From Marinobacterium alkalitolerans (GTDB lineage Bacteria > Pseudomonadota > Gammaproteobacteria > Pseudomonadales > Balneatricaceae), in contig NZ_JACVEW010000016.1 of NCBI RefSeq assembly GCF_017776525.1, forward strand, positions 1-64,000: a stretch of 64,000 nt of DNA, given 5' to 3'. The notes under the pieces are model-generated. The model did not search any database. It saw only the letters and a list, made by a program, of their open reading frames with translations, and had not been told where the DNA came from. Shown piece by piece: positions 53,442 through 64,000 of this stretch; within the stretch, counting starts at the first letter, position 1, and every line of letters starts with the position of its first letter. The position numbers and the translations under genes were made by a program.

Positions 53442-54998
53442 TCAACTGCGCAGATGGCGCAGTCTGAGCCCCATCACCACCAGCACCAGCAGGTAGCTGC
53501 CAACCCCGGCCACAACCAGCAGAGCCATCCACTGTACACGGGCCCAGAGACCGGCCTCCAGCCAGTCGCCCAGCTGCATCTGGATCAGCACCAGTACGGC
53601 CACCATCGCCACGGAGGCGCTCAGCAGGCGCGTGAGCATCAATCCCCAGCCGGTCTGCCACTGGAACACCCGCTCGCGAATCAGCCCCTGCAGCAGCCAG
53701 CCGGCGTTCAGGAACGCGGACAGGGAGGTTGCCAGCGCGAGGCCCGCGTGGTCGAGCGGCCAGATCAGAATCAGGTTGAACACCATGTTGGCCACCATCG
53801 CCCTGACCGCGATCTTGACCGGCGTGGCCGTATCCTGGCGCGAGAAATAACCCGGCGCCAGCACCTTGATCAGCATGAACGCGAGCAGGCCAAAAGCGTA
53901 GGCGCGCAGGCTCATGGCGGACATCAGCACGTCACGGTCGGTCATTTGGCCATAGTGGAACAGGGTTGCGATCAGAGGCTCGGCCAGCACCGCCAGCGCC
54001 AGCGCCGCCGGCAGGCCGATCAGCAGCACCATGCGGATCGCCCAGTCCAGGGTGCGGGCAAAGCGCTGCGGATCCTGACTGGCATGGTTGCGTGACAGGC
54101 TGGGCAGGATGACGGTGGCGATGGCGATGCCAAATACACCCAGCGGCAGTTCGGACAAACGATCGGAATAGTAGAGCCAGGATACACTGCCGGTCTGCAG
54201 GAAGGACGCCAGTACCGTATCCAGCAGCAGGTTGATCTGCGCGACCGAGACACCAAACAGGGCCGGCAGCATCAGCTTGAGAATACGCCGCACGCCCTCG
54301 TCCCGGAAATTCGGGCGCGGTATGGGCAAGAGTTGCAGCCGGGCAAGGAAAGGCAACTGGAACAGCAGCTGCACCGCACCGGCCATCATCACCCCCCAGG
54401 CCAGCGCCATCACCGGCGTTTCCATCAGGGGGCTCAACCAGACGGCCGAGCCGATCAGGCTGAGGTTCAGCAGCACCGGGGTAAACGCAGGAACCGCAAA
54501 ACGCCCGTAGCTGTTCAGGATGGCGCCACAGAAGGCGGTCATGGAGATCAACAGCAGGTAGGGAAAGGTGATGCGCAGCATATCGGAGGCCAGCGCAAAC
54601 TTTTCACCACCGGCCAGATAAAACCCGGGGGCAAAGAGCGCCGCCAGTGCAGGCGCCCCCAACACCGCCAGCAGGGTGACCAGCACCAGCACCGAGCCGA
54701 GCGCACCGGACACGCGGTAGACCAGCTGTTGCACCGCGGCCAGATCGCGCTGGCTGCGATATTCCGACAGCACCGGCACGAATGCCTGCGAGAAGGCTCC
54801 TTCTGCAAACAGCCGGCGCAGAAAGTTGGGAATCTTGAAGGCGACAAAAAAGGCATCCGCACTGCCACTGGCACCAAAATAGCCCGCAATCACCACGTCA
54901 CGCACCAGCCCCAGCACCCGCGACAGCATCGTCATGATGCCTACCACACTGCTGGAGCGCAGCAGTCCACCGCCTTCGTTTTTCTCGTTGTCCGCCAC
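53442..54998 (-). CDS. murJ: lipid II flippase MurJ
   Basis: MurJ (MviN) moves lipid II across the inner membrane for peptidoglycan synthesis. The 518-residue MOP-superfamily protein has fourteen membrane segments. Conserved parts are GLVRDVVIAGYFGASGSADAF and KIPNFLRRLFAEGAFSQAFVP near the N-terminus. I used the GTG at 54998, with GGGAGG at 5 nt spacing. A TTG at 55022 would add eight residues. It is divergent from rpsT. Confidence 0.95.
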   Translation of the reverse strand: MADNEKNEGGGLLRSSSVVGIMTMLSRVLGLVRDVVIAGYFGASGSADAFFVAFKIPNFLRRLFAEGAFSQAFVPVLSEYRSQRDLAAVQQLVYRVSGALGSVLVLVTLLAVLGAPALAALFAPGFYLAGGEKFALASDMLRITFPYLLLISMTAFCGAILNSYGRFAVPAFTPVLLNLSLIGSAVWLSPLMETPVMALAWGVMMAGAVQLLFQLPFLARLQLLPIPRPNFRDEGVRRILKLMLPALFGVSVAQINLLLDTVLASFLQTGSVSWLYYSDRLSELPLGVFGIAIATVILPSLSRNHASQDPQRFARTLDWAIRMVLLIGLPAALALAVLAEPLIATLFHYGQMTDRDVLMSAMSLRAYAFGLLAFMLIKVLAPGYFSRQDTATPVKIAVRAMVANMVFNLILIWPLDHAGLALATSLSAFLNAGWLLQGLIRERVFQWQTGWGLMLTRLLSASVAMVAVLVLIQMQLGDWLEAGLWARVQWMALLVVAGVGSYLLVLVVMGLRLRHLRS

Positions 54999-55088
54999 CT
55001 GGCCTCCCGGTTGCCTCGTCAAAATCCGCGTCGATCATAGCCCTGTTTAGGAAACAGACAAAGTCTGCGTTCTGACGTGGTCATTTAG

Positions 55089-55117
55089 TTGACATTCAAG
55101 CGTCCTGCATGAATAAT
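55089..55117 (+). promoter_or_regulatory. rpsT promoter
   Basis: A perfect TTGACA -35 (55089-55094) is followed after 17 nt by AATAAT (55112-55117). This near-consensus promoter is expected for a ribosomal protein gene. Confidence 0.75.
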
Positions 55118-55185
55118 GTCGCGTCTAATTTTTCGGCACTGCATCGCCGTTTTCTGATCAACCCAATTATTGAAGGAGCCGGATC

Positions 55186-55449
55186 GTGGCTAATTCCGCA
55201 GGATCCAAAAAACGCGCTCGTCAGGCGGAGAAGCGTCGTCAGCACAACGCTAGCCTGCGCTCCATGGCGCGCACGTACATGAAAAAAGTTGTTGCTGCCA
55301 TCGAAAGCGGTGACCAGGCTGCTGCCCAGGAAGCTTTCAAAGCCGCTCAGCCGGTTATGGACAGCTCCGTAACCAAGGGCATCATCCACAAGAACAAGGT
55401 TGCCCGCACCAAGAGCCGTCTGGCCGCTCGCATCAAAGCGATGGCGTAA
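55186..55449 (+). CDS. rpsT: 30S ribosomal protein S20
   Basis: The 87-residue basic protein ([20 protein letters not shown] at the mature N-terminus) binds 16S rRNA early in assembly. It starts with GTG preceded by AAGGAG. The E. coli gene also uses a non-ATG start (UUG), linked to autogenous control. It has its own strong promoter and terminator. Confidence 0.97.
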   Translation: MANSAGSKKRARQAEKRRQHNASLRSMARTYMKKVVAAIESGDQAAAQEAFKAAQPVMDSSVTKGIIHKNKVARTKSRLAARIKAMA

Positions 55450-55471
55450 GACAGGCCCACTGGCAAGGCAC

Positions 55472-55499
55472 AAAAAAACCGGCAAATGCCGGTTTTTTT
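55472..55499. terminator. bidirectional terminator between rpsT and proB
   Basis: The stem AAAAAACCGGCA/TGCCGGTTTTTT with an AA loop region and runs on both sides lies between convergent genes. Confidence 0.9.
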
Positions 55500-55533
55500 G
55501 TGCCTGTTCGTTGGCGTTGTTCCATCAATGGCT

Positions 55534-56658
55534 TCACGCCAGCACCAGATTATCCCGGTGCACCAGCTCTTCCTCTCCCATGAAGCCCAGCGCTTCCTCA
55601 ATCGCCTGACTGGGGCGACCGATAATGCGGACCGCATCCTCGGCACCATAGTTGGCCAGACCTCGCGCCACCACACGCCCGGATTCATCCATCATGATGA
55701 CCATCTCGCCACGCGAGAAATCACCCGTGACAGAGCGCACCCCGGCCGGCAGCAGACTCTTGCCGCGCTCAACCAGCGCCTTGACCGCTCCCGCATCCAG
55801 CACCAGCGTGCCACGCGCCTGCAGATGACCGGCGATCCACTGCTTGCGCGCCGCCATGGGCTCACGCTCCGGCAGCAACAGCGTGCCAACCTGCTCGGCC
55901 GAATGCAGCTTGAGCAGCACATCCGGTTCACGCCCGCTGGCAATCACCGTGACCGCCCCCGAACGCGCTGCCAGCTTGGCGGCCCGCACCTTGGTCGCCA
56001 TGCCACCGCGACCGAGCTTGCCACCACCACCGGCCATGGCCGTCAGACGGTCATCACCGGCCATCGCTTCGGGAATCAAACGGGCATCCGGGTTGTTGCG
56101 CGGATCAGCGGTATACAGCCCCTGCTGATCGGTCAGCAGAATCAGCGCATCGGCCTCAACCGCATTGGCGACCAGCGCCCCCAGGGTATCGTTGTCACCG
56201 AAACGGATTTCACTGGTGACGACGGTATCGTTCTCGTTCACCACCGCCACGACACCCATTTCGATCAGCGTGCGCAGGGTCGAGCGCGCATTCAGGTAAC
56301 GCTTGCGGTTGGACATGTCGTCGTGTGTCAGCAGCACCTGCGCCGTATGCATGCCGTGACGGCGGAAGTTGGCCTCATAGGCCTGCACCAGCCCCATCTG
56401 CCCAACTGCGGCGGCGGCCTGCAGACGAAAGACCTCACGCGGTCGCTCGGACCAGCCCAGACGCGTCATGCCTTCAGCGACCGAACCGGACGATACCAGC
56501 ACAACCTCAACACCCCGGCGCGTCAACTCCACCAGCTGGTCGACCCAGCCGGCGATGGCGCCCTGATCCAGCCCCTGACCGTCATTGGTCAGCAAGGCAC
56601 TGCCGATTTTGACCACCCAGCGCCCCGGCTGGGCCAACCCCTTGCGTCCCGCTGTCAC
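55534..56658 (-). CDS. proB: glutamate 5-kinase
   Basis: ProB phosphorylates glutamate in the first step of proline synthesis and is feedback-inhibited by proline. The 374-residue protein has the amino-acid kinase domain ([47 protein letters not shown], quoted in parts) and a C-terminal PUA domain (about 280-374). It starts with GTG, with GGAG at 9 nt spacing, 13 nt after obgE. Confidence 0.96.
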   Translation of the reverse strand: MTAGRKGLAQPGRWVVKIGSALLTNDGQGLDQGAIAGWVDQLVELTRRGVEVVLVSSGSVAEGMTRLGWSERPREVFRLQAAAAVGQMGLVQAYEANFRRHGMHTAQVLLTHDDMSNRKRYLNARSTLRTLIEMGVVAVVNENDTVVTSEIRFGDNDTLGALVANAVEADALILLTDQQGLYTADPRNNPDARLIPEAMAGDDRLTAMAGGGGKLGRGGMATKVRAAKLAARSGAVTVIASGREPDVLLKLHSAEQVGTLLLPEREPMAARKQWIAGHLQARGTLVLDAGAVKALVERGKSLLPAGVRSVTGDFSRGEMVIMMDESGRVVARGLANYGAEDAVRIIGRPSQAIEEALGFMGEEELVHRDNLVLA

Positions 56659-56671
56659 TTGTTACACTCCG

Positions 56672-57904
<1,233 letters not shown>

Positions 57905-57959
57905 TCAGAGTATACCCCGAGAAGCGGCGCCCGGCCTTGCTTGCACCGGGCTCAGAACG

Positions 57960-57988
57960 AAAAAAGCTCCGCCTGGGCGGAGCTTTTC
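57960..57988 (-). terminator. terminator after rpmA
   Basis: On the minus strand AAAAGCTCCGC/GCGGAGCTTTT with a short loop is followed by a T6 run. It probably gives partial termination between the L21/L27 genes and obgE-proB. Confidence 0.85.
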
Positions 57989-58008
57989 GGTACAGCGAAG
58001 ATTCCGGC

Positions 58009-58266
58009 TTAGGCAGGAACGACGCTGACGAATTTGCGGCCGTGAGGGCCTTTGGTCTCGAACTTGACAACACCGTCCGCTTTGGCGAACAGAGTGTGGT
58101 CCTTGCCCAGACCTACGTTTTCACCGGCGTGGAACTTGGTGCCACGCTGACGGATCAGGATGTTGCCCGCGGTAACGGCCTGACCGCCGAAGCGCTTAAC
58201 GCCGAGGCGTTTCGATTCCGAGTCGCGTCCGTTACGCGTTGAACCACCAGCCTTCTTATGAGCCAT
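58009..58266 (-). CDS. rpmA: 50S ribosomal protein L27
   Basis: The 85-residue protein starts [21 protein letters not shown], the L27 N-terminus that reaches the peptidyl-transferase centre. It follows rplU by 24 nt in the standard rplU-rpmA-obgE order. Confidence 0.98.
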   Translation of the reverse strand: MAHKKAGGSTRNGRDSESKRLGVKRFGGQAVTAGNILIRQRGTKFHAGENVGLGKDHTLFAKADGVVKFETKGPHGRKFVSVVPA

Positions 58267-58290
58267 TCTTCAATCTCCTAATTCGGTTTA

Positions 58291-58602
58291 TCAGGCACTG
58301 ATGCCAGTGATTTTCACTTCAGTGAACCACTGACGGTGACCCTGACGCTTCATGTGGTGCTTACGACGACGGAACTTGATGATGTTGACCTTTTCGCCGC
58401 GGCCATGACCGACAACTTCTGCAGCCACTTTGGCACCGTCAACAACCGGCGCGCCGACTTTGATGTCGTCGCCATTGCCGACCAGCAGAACACGGTCGAA
58501 TTCGATGCTGGAACCAGCGTCGGCAGCCAGCTTCTCGAGTTTCAGAGTCTGACCTTCCTGCACACGGTACTGTTTACCGCCGCTTACGATTACTGCAAAC
58601 AT
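58291..58602 (-). CDS. rplU: 50S ribosomal protein L21
   Basis: The 103-residue protein has the L21 pattern [14 protein letters not shown]...G and the basic C-terminal [25 protein letters not shown] before the ATG at 58602 excludes the four extra codons of the longer frame. It is the first gene of the rplU-rpmA operon. Confidence 0.98.
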   Translation of the reverse strand: MFAVIVSGGKQYRVQEGQTLKLEKLAADAGSSIEFDRVLLVGNGDDIKVGAPVVDGAKVAAEVVGHGRGEKVNIIKFRRRKHHMKRQGHRQWFTEVKITGISA

Positions 58603-58724
58603 GCTTTTCTCCAAGGTTTAACCTATCCGGCTACTGGATACGAAACCTACTTCTAATGGCCGAAGCCGACCGGCTTCTGGCACCCTATGGTAGGGAGCGT
58701 CGGTGGACAGGTTTAAGGCGCGAA

Positions 58725-58753
58725 ATTTTACTGCAATCGCCCCAACTGCGCAA
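58725..58753 (-). promoter_or_regulatory. rplU promoter
   Basis: On the minus strand TTGCGC (complement of 58748-58753) and TAAAAT (complement of 58725-58730) are exactly 17 nt apart. The leader of about 115 nt has GCCGGTCGGCTTCGGC-type self-complementarity that could serve autogenous control. Confidence 0.7.
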
Positions 58754-58803
58754 GGACTCAGCATGTTTTTAGTGGTGTCCGCGTGCCCTGACTGGCCCTG
58801 TGC

Positions 58804-58832
58804 TTGACACCCCCCACCCCGCCCCCTAGCAT
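58804..58832 (+). promoter_or_regulatory. ispB promoter
   Basis: TTGACA (58804-58809) is followed after 17 nt of C-rich spacer by TAGCAT (58827-58832). The ispB ATG lies 36 nt downstream. It is back to back with the rplU promoter. Confidence 0.65.
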
Positions 58833-58868
58833 GCGGCGGGTGTTGATCCACATATAGAACCCGTCCCG

Positions 58869-59837
58869 ATGCAGCCACACCAGCTAAATCCGGCCATAGA
58901 GCCGCAGTTTGACGCCGTTACCGACTATATCCTCAACCACCTTGGTTCCAACGTGCCGCTGGTTGAGAAAATCGGCCACCATATCGTCTCTGGCGGTGGC
59001 AAACGCCTGCGCCCGCTGCTGGTTCTGCTCAGCGCCAACGCCTGTGGCTACAAGGGCGATCATCACATTCCGCTGGCCGCGGTCATCGAGTTCATTCACA
59101 CCGCCACGCTGCTGCATGACGATGTTGTGGACAACTCCGAATTGCGCCGCGGCAATGCAACGGCCAATGCCACCTGGGGTAATGCACCCAGCGTGCTGGT
59201 CGGAGACTTCCTCTATTCCCGTGCCTTCCAGATGATGGTCGAGATCGGCCGCATGGAAATCATGCAGGTGATCTCCAATGCCACCACCGTGATCGCGGAG
59301 GGGGAAGTCCTGCAGCTGCTGAACCAGCGCAACCCGGACACCACGGAAGAGGCCTACATGCAGGTCATTCTGGGCAAAACGGCCATGCTGTTTGAAGCCG
59401 CGACCGAGGTCGGTGCCATTCTGGCAGACGCCCCTGCCGCCGAGCGTGAAGCCCTGCGCCTGTACGGCCGTCATATGGGCATCGCATTCCAGATCGTGGA
59501 CGACCTGATGGATTACCTGTCCGACAGCGCCACCATGGGCAAGAACGTGGGCGATGACCTGGCCGAAGGCAAGGCCACGCTGCCGCTGATCCACGCCATG
59601 CGTGAAGGCAGCGAGGAAGATCGCAAACTGGTGCGCCGTGCCATCCGCGAAGGCGGGCTCGACGACCTGCAGCCGGTGCTGGATATCGTGCAGCGTACCG
59701 GCTCCATCGACTACACACGCAAGCAGGCGGCAGCCGAGCTGAACAAGGCCATTGACGCGCTGGACGCCCTGCCCGCAAGCTCTTTCCGCGATACCCTGAT
59801 CACCCTGACCGAGCAGGCGCTGGACCGTACCCGCTGA
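58869..59837 (+). CDS. ispB: octaprenyl diphosphate synthase
   Basis: IspB builds the C40 side chain of ubiquinone. The 322-residue all-trans polyprenyl synthase has the first Asp-rich motif LLHDDVVDNSELRRG (about residues 81-95), GDFLYSRAF (about 112), and the second Asp-rich motif FQIVDDLMDY (about 207-216). GGGKRLRPLLVLL near the N-terminus is also typical. It is divergent from rplU, as in most gammaproteobacteria. Confidence 0.94.
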   Translation: MQPHQLNPAIEPQFDAVTDYILNHLGSNVPLVEKIGHHIVSGGGKRLRPLLVLLSANACGYKGDHHIPLAAVIEFIHTATLLHDDVVDNSELRRGNATANATWGNAPSVLVGDFLYSRAFQMMVEIGRMEIMQVISNATTVIAEGEVLQLLNQRNPDTTEEAYMQVILGKTAMLFEAATEVGAILADAPAAEREALRLYGRHMGIAFQIVDDLMDYLSDSATMGKNVGDDLAEGKATLPLIHAMREGSEEDRKLVRRAIREGGLDDLQPVLDIVQRTGSIDYTRKQAAAELNKAIDALDALPASSFRDTLITLTEQALDRTR

Positions 59838-60049
59838 TCCCTGCATGTCGCTACCGGCGGGTACTGACCGGGCCCGCCCTGCACACCCGTTGCCAGCCCC
59901 CACACCCTTACTGGCTGATCCTGCCCTGATACCGCCGTGCGGATTGCGCGAGAATGAGGAATTTACATGACTCAGCTCGTGCCTGAATGCGCGCAAACCG
60001 GTATAATCGGCCAAATCTTGATGAAATGCCTCTAAAAATACGGTTTCTT
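59838..60049 (+). promoter_or_regulatory. ispB-fabA intergenic region with fabA promoter
   Basis: A perfect TATAAT lies at 60002-60007, 43 nt before the fabA ATG. No good -35 is at standard spacing, which suggests an activator. No tRNA or other gene was recognised in the 212 nt. Confidence 0.45.
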
Positions 60050-60565
60050 ATGACACGACCTTCTTCATTTGAACGCGAAGAGCTGCTGCAGTGCGGCCAC
60101 GGCGAAATGTTCGGCCCGGGCAATGCTCAGCTGCCGGTTGGCAACATGCTGATGCTGGACCGCATCCTCGAGATCAATGCCGAGGGAGGCCAGTACGGCA
60201 AGGGCGAAATCATTGCTGAACTGGATATCCATCCCGACCTCTGGTTCTTCGAGTGCCACTTCCCGGGCGATCCGGTCATGCCCGGCTGTCTGGGACTGGA
60301 TGCCATGTGGCAGCTGGTCGGCTTCTTCCTGGGCTGGCGAGGCAATGAAGGCCGCGGTCGCGCTCTGGGTTCCGGCGAGGTCAAATTCACGGGGCAGGTT
60401 CTGCCAGAAGCCAAGAAAGTGACCTATCATATTGAGCTCAAGCGCGTTATCGAGCGCAAGCTGGTAATGGGTATTGCTGATGGCACCGTGGCAGTTGATG
60501 GCCGCGTCATCTATACCGCAAAGGATCTGCGTGTCGGCCTGTTCAAGCAGACCGACAATTTCTGA
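60050..60565 (+). CDS. fabA: 3-hydroxyacyl-ACP dehydratase/isomerase FabA
   Basis: FabA dehydrates 3-hydroxydecanoyl-ACP and isomerises the product, the branch point to unsaturated fatty acids. The 171-residue protein has the catalytic His in [24 protein letters not shown] (about H70; Asp84 in GLDAMW; quoted in part: [17 protein letters not shown]). It is paired with fabB downstream. The ATG at 60050 matches the family start [13 protein letters not shown]. The ribosome site is weak. Confidence 0.97.
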   Translation: MTRPSSFEREELLQCGHGEMFGPGNAQLPVGNMLMLDRILEINAEGGQYGKGEIIAELDIHPDLWFFECHFPGDPVMPGCLGLDAMWQLVGFFLGWRGNEGRGRALGSGEVKFTGQVLPEAKKVTYHIELKRVIERKLVMGIADGTVAVDGRVIYTAKDLRVGLFKQTDNF

Positions 60566-60577
60566 TCCAGGGCGGCC

Positions 60578-60607
60578 TTAGGCCACCCTGTCGGATTGCC
60601 ATATAAT
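60578..60607 (+). promoter_or_regulatory. fabB promoter and adjacent near-palindrome
   Basis: A perfect TATAAT at 60602-60607 has TTAGGC at 18 nt upstream. The -35 side overlaps a near-palindrome GGCGGCC-TTA-GGCCACC (60571-60587) that could be a regulator site or a small hairpin. fabB can thus be transcribed apart from fabA. Confidence 0.45.
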
Positions 60608-60646
60608 AAGACTGATAGTTCTGAACGAGTTGAAGAGAGGCTACAC

Positions 60647-61864
60647 ATGCGACGCGTTGTAGTGACCGGTATGGGAATCGTTTCCTGCCTGGGTAATGAT
60701 CAGGAAGCCGTCCTGGATTCATTGAAGCAGGGCCGTTCCGGTATCAAATTCCAGCCTGAATACAAAGAGCTGGGGTTCCGCAGCCAGGTAGCAGGCAGCA
60801 TTGACATCGATCTGGATGCCCTGATTGACCGCAAGCTGCGCCGTTTTATGGGCAACGCTTCTGCCTACGCCTACCTGGCCATGAAGCAGGCCGTAGAAGA
60901 TTCCGGCCTGAGTGAAGACCAGGTATCCAATGTCCGTACCGGCCTGATCGCTGGCTCCGGCGGTGCATCCTCGGCTGACATCGTGGAAACCGCGGATATT
61001 CTGCGCACCAAGGGCGTACGCCGCGTAGGTCCCTACCGCGTCACCCGCACCATGGGCTCTACCGTATCGGCCTGCCTGGCAACCCCTTTCAAGATCAAGG
61101 GTATCAACTACTCCATCACGTCGGCCTGTGCCACCAGCGCACACTGTATCGGCAACGCCATGGAGCAGATTCAGCTGGGCAAGCAGGACGTCATCTTTGC
61201 CGGTGGCGGTGAAGAGCTGCACTGGTCATTGAGTGTCATGTTCGATGCCATGGGTGCGCTGTCCAGCAAGTACAACGAAACGCCGGAAAAGGCATCCCGC
61301 GCCTACGACGCCAACCGTGACGGTTTCGTCATTGCAGGCGGTGCCGGCATGCTGGTGCTGGAAGAGCTGGAACACGCCAAGGCACGTGGCGCCAAGATCT
61401 ACGCCGAACTGGTTGGCTACGGCGCGACCTCTGACGGTTACGACATGGTCGCTCCGTCCGGCGAAGGCGCTGTTCGCTGCATGCAGCAGGCCATGTCCAC
61501 CGTGGACGGCAAGATCGACTACATCAACTCCCACGGTACCTCTACGCCTGCCGGTGACATTCAGGAACTGAAGGCGATGAAGGAGACCTTCGGTGACGAC
61601 ATGCCGCCCGTCAGCTCCACCAAGTCGCTGACCGGCCACTCACTGGGCGCCACCGGCGTGCAGGAAGCGATCTACTCGATCCTGATGCAGCAGAACGACT
61701 TCATCTGTGCATCGGCCAACATCGAAGATCTGGATCCGGAAGCCGAAGGCATGCCGGTCATCACCGAACGCAAGGACGGTGTGGACCTCAAGCGCGTCAT
61801 GTCCAACAGCTTCGGCTTCGGCGGTACCAACTCCACGCTGGTATTCGAGAAGTACGAAGACTGA
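60647..61864 (+). CDS. fabB: 3-oxoacyl-ACP synthase I FabB
   Basis: FabB elongates the unsaturated intermediate made by FabA. The 405-residue condensing enzyme has the active Cys in [13 protein letters not shown] (about C163), His in [11 protein letters not shown] (about H298) and GHSLGATG (about H333), and a C-terminal [20 protein letters not shown] at 7-8 nt sets the ATG at 60647. Confidence 0.97.
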   Translation: MRRVVVTGMGIVSCLGNDQEAVLDSLKQGRSGIKFQPEYKELGFRSQVAGSIDIDLDALIDRKLRRFMGNASAYAYLAMKQAVEDSGLSEDQVSNVRTGLIAGSGGASSADIVETADILRTKGVRRVGPYRVTRTMGSTVSACLATPFKIKGINYSITSACATSAHCIGNAMEQIQLGKQDVIFAGGGEELHWSLSVMFDAMGALSSKYNETPEKASRAYDANRDGFVIAGGAGMLVLEELEHAKARGAKIYAELVGYGATSDGYDMVAPSGEGAVRCMQQAMSTVDGKIDYINSHGTSTPAGDIQELKAMKETFGDDMPPVSSTKSLTGHSLGATGVQEAIYSILMQQNDFICASANIEDLDPEAEGMPVITERKDGVDLKRVMSNSFGFGGTNSTLVFEKYED

Positions 61865-61885
61865 CATCTGGCCTGCTGCCGATAC

Positions 61886-61914
61886 AAAAAAACCGCTCAT
61901 TGAGCGGTTTTTTT
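61886..61914. terminator. bidirectional terminator between fabB and plsC
   Basis: The stem AAACCGCTCA/TGAGCGGTTT with A7 and T7 runs lies between convergent genes. Confidence 0.9.
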
Positions 61915-61935
61915 ATGCCTGATGTCCGACGGGAG

Positions 61936-62679
61936 TCAGTCCAGACTGCCCTGACGGCGCATCGCCTGCTCCAGCCATTCGGTACTGGCGTCATGCACTT
62001 CATCAACGCTTTTGCCCCGGGTTTCAATAGCCGGGCCAACGGCGACCTCAACGGTGCCGGGGTATTTGATAAAGGACTTGCCTGGCCAGAACAGGCCGGC
62101 ATTATGTGCCACCGGTACAATCGGCACTTCGCTGCTGACCGCCAGCATGGCACCGCCCTTGTTCAGCTTGCCCAGCTTGCCCACCGGTACTCGCGTCCCC
62201 TGCGGGAAGATCAACAGGGGAACCCCCTCTTCCAGACGCGCCTTGCCCTGCTCCAGCAGCTGCTTGAGGGCCCCGCGGCGCTTGCTCCGATCCAGCGCAA
62301 TCGGCTTGAGCAGCGCCAGCGCCCAGCCAAACAGCGGGATGCGCAGCAGTTCACGCTTGAGTACAACGGCCTGAGGACGGATAAGCAACTGGAAATACAG
62401 TGTTTCCCATTCGCTCTGATGATTGGCAATGACCACATAACTGCCCTCTTTGGGCAGGTGCTCGCGGCCTCTGACCTCGACCTTCACGCCACAGCAGATC
62501 CGCAGCCAAGCGATATAGAAGTAATTAATCAGCGTCAGAAATGCGAAACGGGGGCGAAAGGGCAGCAGCGGTCCTATCAGCAGACAGATAAACGCATACA
62601 CCATGGTGACCGGATAAAAACCGGCGTAATACAGCAGTGACCGCAAAAACAGCAGCGGTCGGGCCTTGGGTGTTGTCAC
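61936..62679 (-). CDS. plsC: 1-acyl-sn-glycerol-3-phosphate acyltransferase
   Basis: The 247-residue membrane-bound LPA acyltransferase makes phosphatidic acid. Block I reads ANHQSEWETLYF (about residues 86-97), with H and a Glu in place of the usual Asp, a variant seen in this subfamily. Block III is IFPQGTRVPVGK and block IV VPIVPVAHNAG. It starts with GTG, 1 nt after moaD, with AGGAGG inside the moaD end. Confidence 0.9.
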   Translation of the reverse strand: MTTPKARPLLFLRSLLYYAGFYPVTMVYAFICLLIGPLLPFRPRFAFLTLINYFYIAWLRICCGVKVEVRGREHLPKEGSYVVIANHQSEWETLYFQLLIRPQAVVLKRELLRIPLFGWALALLKPIALDRSKRRGALKQLLEQGKARLEEGVPLLIFPQGTRVPVGKLGKLNKGGAMLAVSSEVPIVPVAHNAGLFWPGKSFIKYPGTVEVAVGPAIETRGKSVDEVHDASTEWLEQAMRRQGSLD

Positions 62680-62680
62680 C

Positions 62681-62932
62681 TCAGCCTCCTGTTACCGGTG
62701 GAAAAAACGCGACTTCATCCTGATCGGACAGACGGGCATCGGCACTCGCCACCTCCTGATTCAGGGCATAGATCAGATCGGGCGCGGTCAGCACCCTGGC
62801 CCAGGGTTCACCCCGTGCCTGCGCCAGCCAATTCACCAGATCTCCCAGCGTTTCCACACCGTCCGGTCGCTCCAGCAGTTCTTCATCACAGCCCAGCTGT
62901 TCGCGCACGCGGGCAAAGTACACCAGTTTCAT
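62681..62932 (-). CDS. moaD: molybdopterin synthase sulfur carrier subunit
   Basis: MoaD is a ubiquitin-like sulfur carrier for molybdopterin. The 83-residue protein starts [14 protein letters not shown] and ends in the essential Gly-Gly (FFPPVTGG). The ATG overlaps the moaC stop (ATGA). Its usual partner moaE is not the next gene; plsC is. Confidence 0.94.
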   Translation of the reverse strand: MKLVYFARVREQLGCDEELLERPDGVETLGDLVNWLAQARGEPWARVLTAPDLIYALNQEVASADARLSDQDEVAFFPPVTGG

Positions 62933-63414
62933 GTGTTGTCCCCCCGCTGCCAGTCGCCACTCTTGCCGCCGGTTTTCTGCATCAGCTCGACGCCCTCGAT
63001 CGTCATGCCCTTGTCGACCGCCTTGCACATGTCGTACAGGGTGAGCGCCGCGACACTCACTGCCGTAAGGGCTTCCATCTCTACACCGGTCTGCCCACTG
63101 AGTCGGCAGCGCGCCTCAATCAGGACAGCGGACTGATCAGGGTCGGGCTGCAGCTCAACCTTGACCGAACTGAGCATCAGCGGGTGGCACAGGGGAATCA
63201 GATCCGAGGTTTTCTTGGCCGCCTGAATGCCGGCTATGCGGGCAACCGCCAGCACGTCCCCCTTGGGATGACCGCCCTCCTGAATCAGGTTGAGCGTCTC
63301 GGGCTGCATGCGCACCCGGCCCTGCGCCACAGCTTCACGTACGGTCACCGCCTTGTCACTCACATCCACCATGCGGGCTTCGCCACGGGAGTCCAGATGT
63401 GTCAGCTCGCTCAT
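62929..63414 (-). CDS. moaC: cyclic pyranopterin monophosphate synthase
   Basis: MoaC forms cyclic pyranopterin monophosphate in molybdenum cofactor synthesis. The 161-residue protein has [18 protein letters not shown], the active-site segment [13 protein letters not shown] (about residues 73-85), [23 protein letters not shown] and the Lys of AVDKGM. The start overlaps the upstream acyltransferase gene by 4 nt. Confidence 0.96.
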   Translation of the reverse strand: MSELTHLDSRGEARMVDVSDKAVTVREAVAQGRVRMQPETLNLIQEGGHPKGDVLAVARIAGIQAAKKTSDLIPLCHPLMLSSVKVELQPDPDQSAVLIEARCRLSGQTGVEMEALTAVSVAALTLYDMCKAVDKGMTIEGVELMQKTGGKSGDWQRGDNT

Positions 63415-64000
63415 GCGCCCTCCTGTTGGGCCAGATGGTAGTTGCGTACCGGGTTGGCGTACATCGCCTGCAGGAAGGGACGTGCCTCTTCGCTGACGGA
63501 CGCCAGACGGGCGTCAAACGCGGCCTGCTGTTCCGCCGTGACACTTTCGCCGGCCGCAGCCAGATTGCTCGGATGCAGTCGGTAGTTCAGGTAAATCTGA
63601 CGATCGATCTCGGCAGCCAGGGCTTCCGGTGAGTCGAATGTGCCTTCCAGCGGCTCACCAAAACCGACGTGAACCGCTCCCTTGTCACCGGTGATACCCC
63701 GCACGATGCTGGCGATATCTTCAAACTCGCTTTTCTCGTAGGCCCCGTGCAACGCGATCGCGGCAAGCTCTTCGGCCTTGAGCGCATCACAGGGATCCAG
63801 TTCGTAGGAGATGGCCACCGGCACGATATTCAGCCGCTCGACCATTTCAGACAGGCTGCGCTGCTTGCGGTGCGACATGTAGAACATCTTCATCAGCGCC
63901 GGATCGGTGCGGTCATTGCCATCCTTTGCGCGCCCTTCACGCTGGGCGATCCAGACCGAATGTCCGTTGCAGACGCTGTGATCGATATAGGATGACAACT
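63411..64000 (-). CDS. glycerol-phosphate acyltransferase family protein, 5' end beyond the window
   Basis: Only the C-terminal 195 or so residues are present; the gene runs off the right edge. The visible start ([37 protein letters not shown], quoted in part: [16 protein letters not shown]) is the middle of an acyltransferase after its NHxxxxD block. E-G-R is the substrate-binding block. The first Met in the window is not the real start. With moaC and plsC it forms a tightly packed minus-strand unit. Confidence 0.75.
   Translation of the reverse strand, partial: LSSYIDHSVCNGHSVWIAQREGRAKDGNDRTDPALMKMFYMSHRKQRSLSEMVERLNIVPVAISYELDPCDALKAEELAAIALHGAYEKSEFEDIASIVRGITGDKGAVHVGFGEPLEGTFDSPEALAAEIDRQIYLNYRLHPSNLAAAGESVTAEQQAAFDARLASVSEEARPFLQAMYANPVRNYHLAQQEGA

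Overview
The window is a contiguous chromosomal segment of a GC-rich gammaproteobacterium. Gene content and order look like the marine Oceanospirillaceae/Marinobacterium side of the Pseudomonas-related gammaproteobacteria. The placement rests on an aa3-type cytochrome oxidase cluster ordered as in Pseudomonas, an ilvY/ilvC pair, putrescine Pot genes, and a clpB-pgeF-rluD-bamD ... fkpB-lspA-ileS-ribF-murJ/rpsT-proB-obgE-rpmA-rplU/ispB backbone known from pseudomonads. Genus assignment is inference. No rRNA, tRNA, CRISPR array or intact transposase was seen.

Layout. 0.1-10.3 kb: a respiratory block on the minus strand (oxidase subunits ctaC/ctaD/ctaE; assembly factors ctaG and SURF1; haem O/A synthesis ctaB/ctaA) followed by the periplasmic Met-sulfoxide reductase msrPQ. 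10.4-25 kb: pssA and the branched-chain amino acid genes ilvC/ilvY and ilvIH. This neighbourhood is interrupted by three tandem single-domain sensor globins (protoglobin-like), an SLC13-type transporter coupled to ilvY, a dienelactone-hydrolase-like protein and a complete potFGHI putrescine importer. 25-33.7 kb: mixed accessory and housekeeping genes (rlmJ, a response regulator with a lipoprotein, cupin/CDF, LysR, MerR/methyltransferase, GNAT, META-SH3). Two short genes here with near-perfect Shine-Dalgarno sequences deserve attention.

33.8-37 kb: a clearly AT-rich island, all genes on the minus strand. It holds a C-terminally truncated NERD protein, a small frameshifted gene, a 449-residue HEPN-like protein and a small zinc-ribbon membrane protein. 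The junctions carry hairpins followed by GTTA/GGCGTTA boxes that resemble integron cassette junctions. This is the most likely place for an undescribed (defence-like) system.

37-64 kb: conserved housekeeping. clpB has a sigma-32-like promoter. A Tat-exported PhoX-type phosphatase sits between clpB and pgeF. rluD/bamD are divergent, followed by nadE, thiO and a lone fimT, and then fkpB-lspA-ileS-ribF-murJ. Compared with P. aeruginosa (from general knowledge), pilSR, the minor pilin genes and ispH are missing here. The right end carries proB/obgE/L27/L21, ispB, fabA-fabB, and plsC-moaD-moaC with a second acyltransferase that runs off the edge.

Most genes are packed in operons with ATGA/GTGA or TGATG overlaps, and many convergent gene pairs share a bidirectional terminator. 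Functions are assigned from recognisable motifs in the translated sequence; no database search was run.
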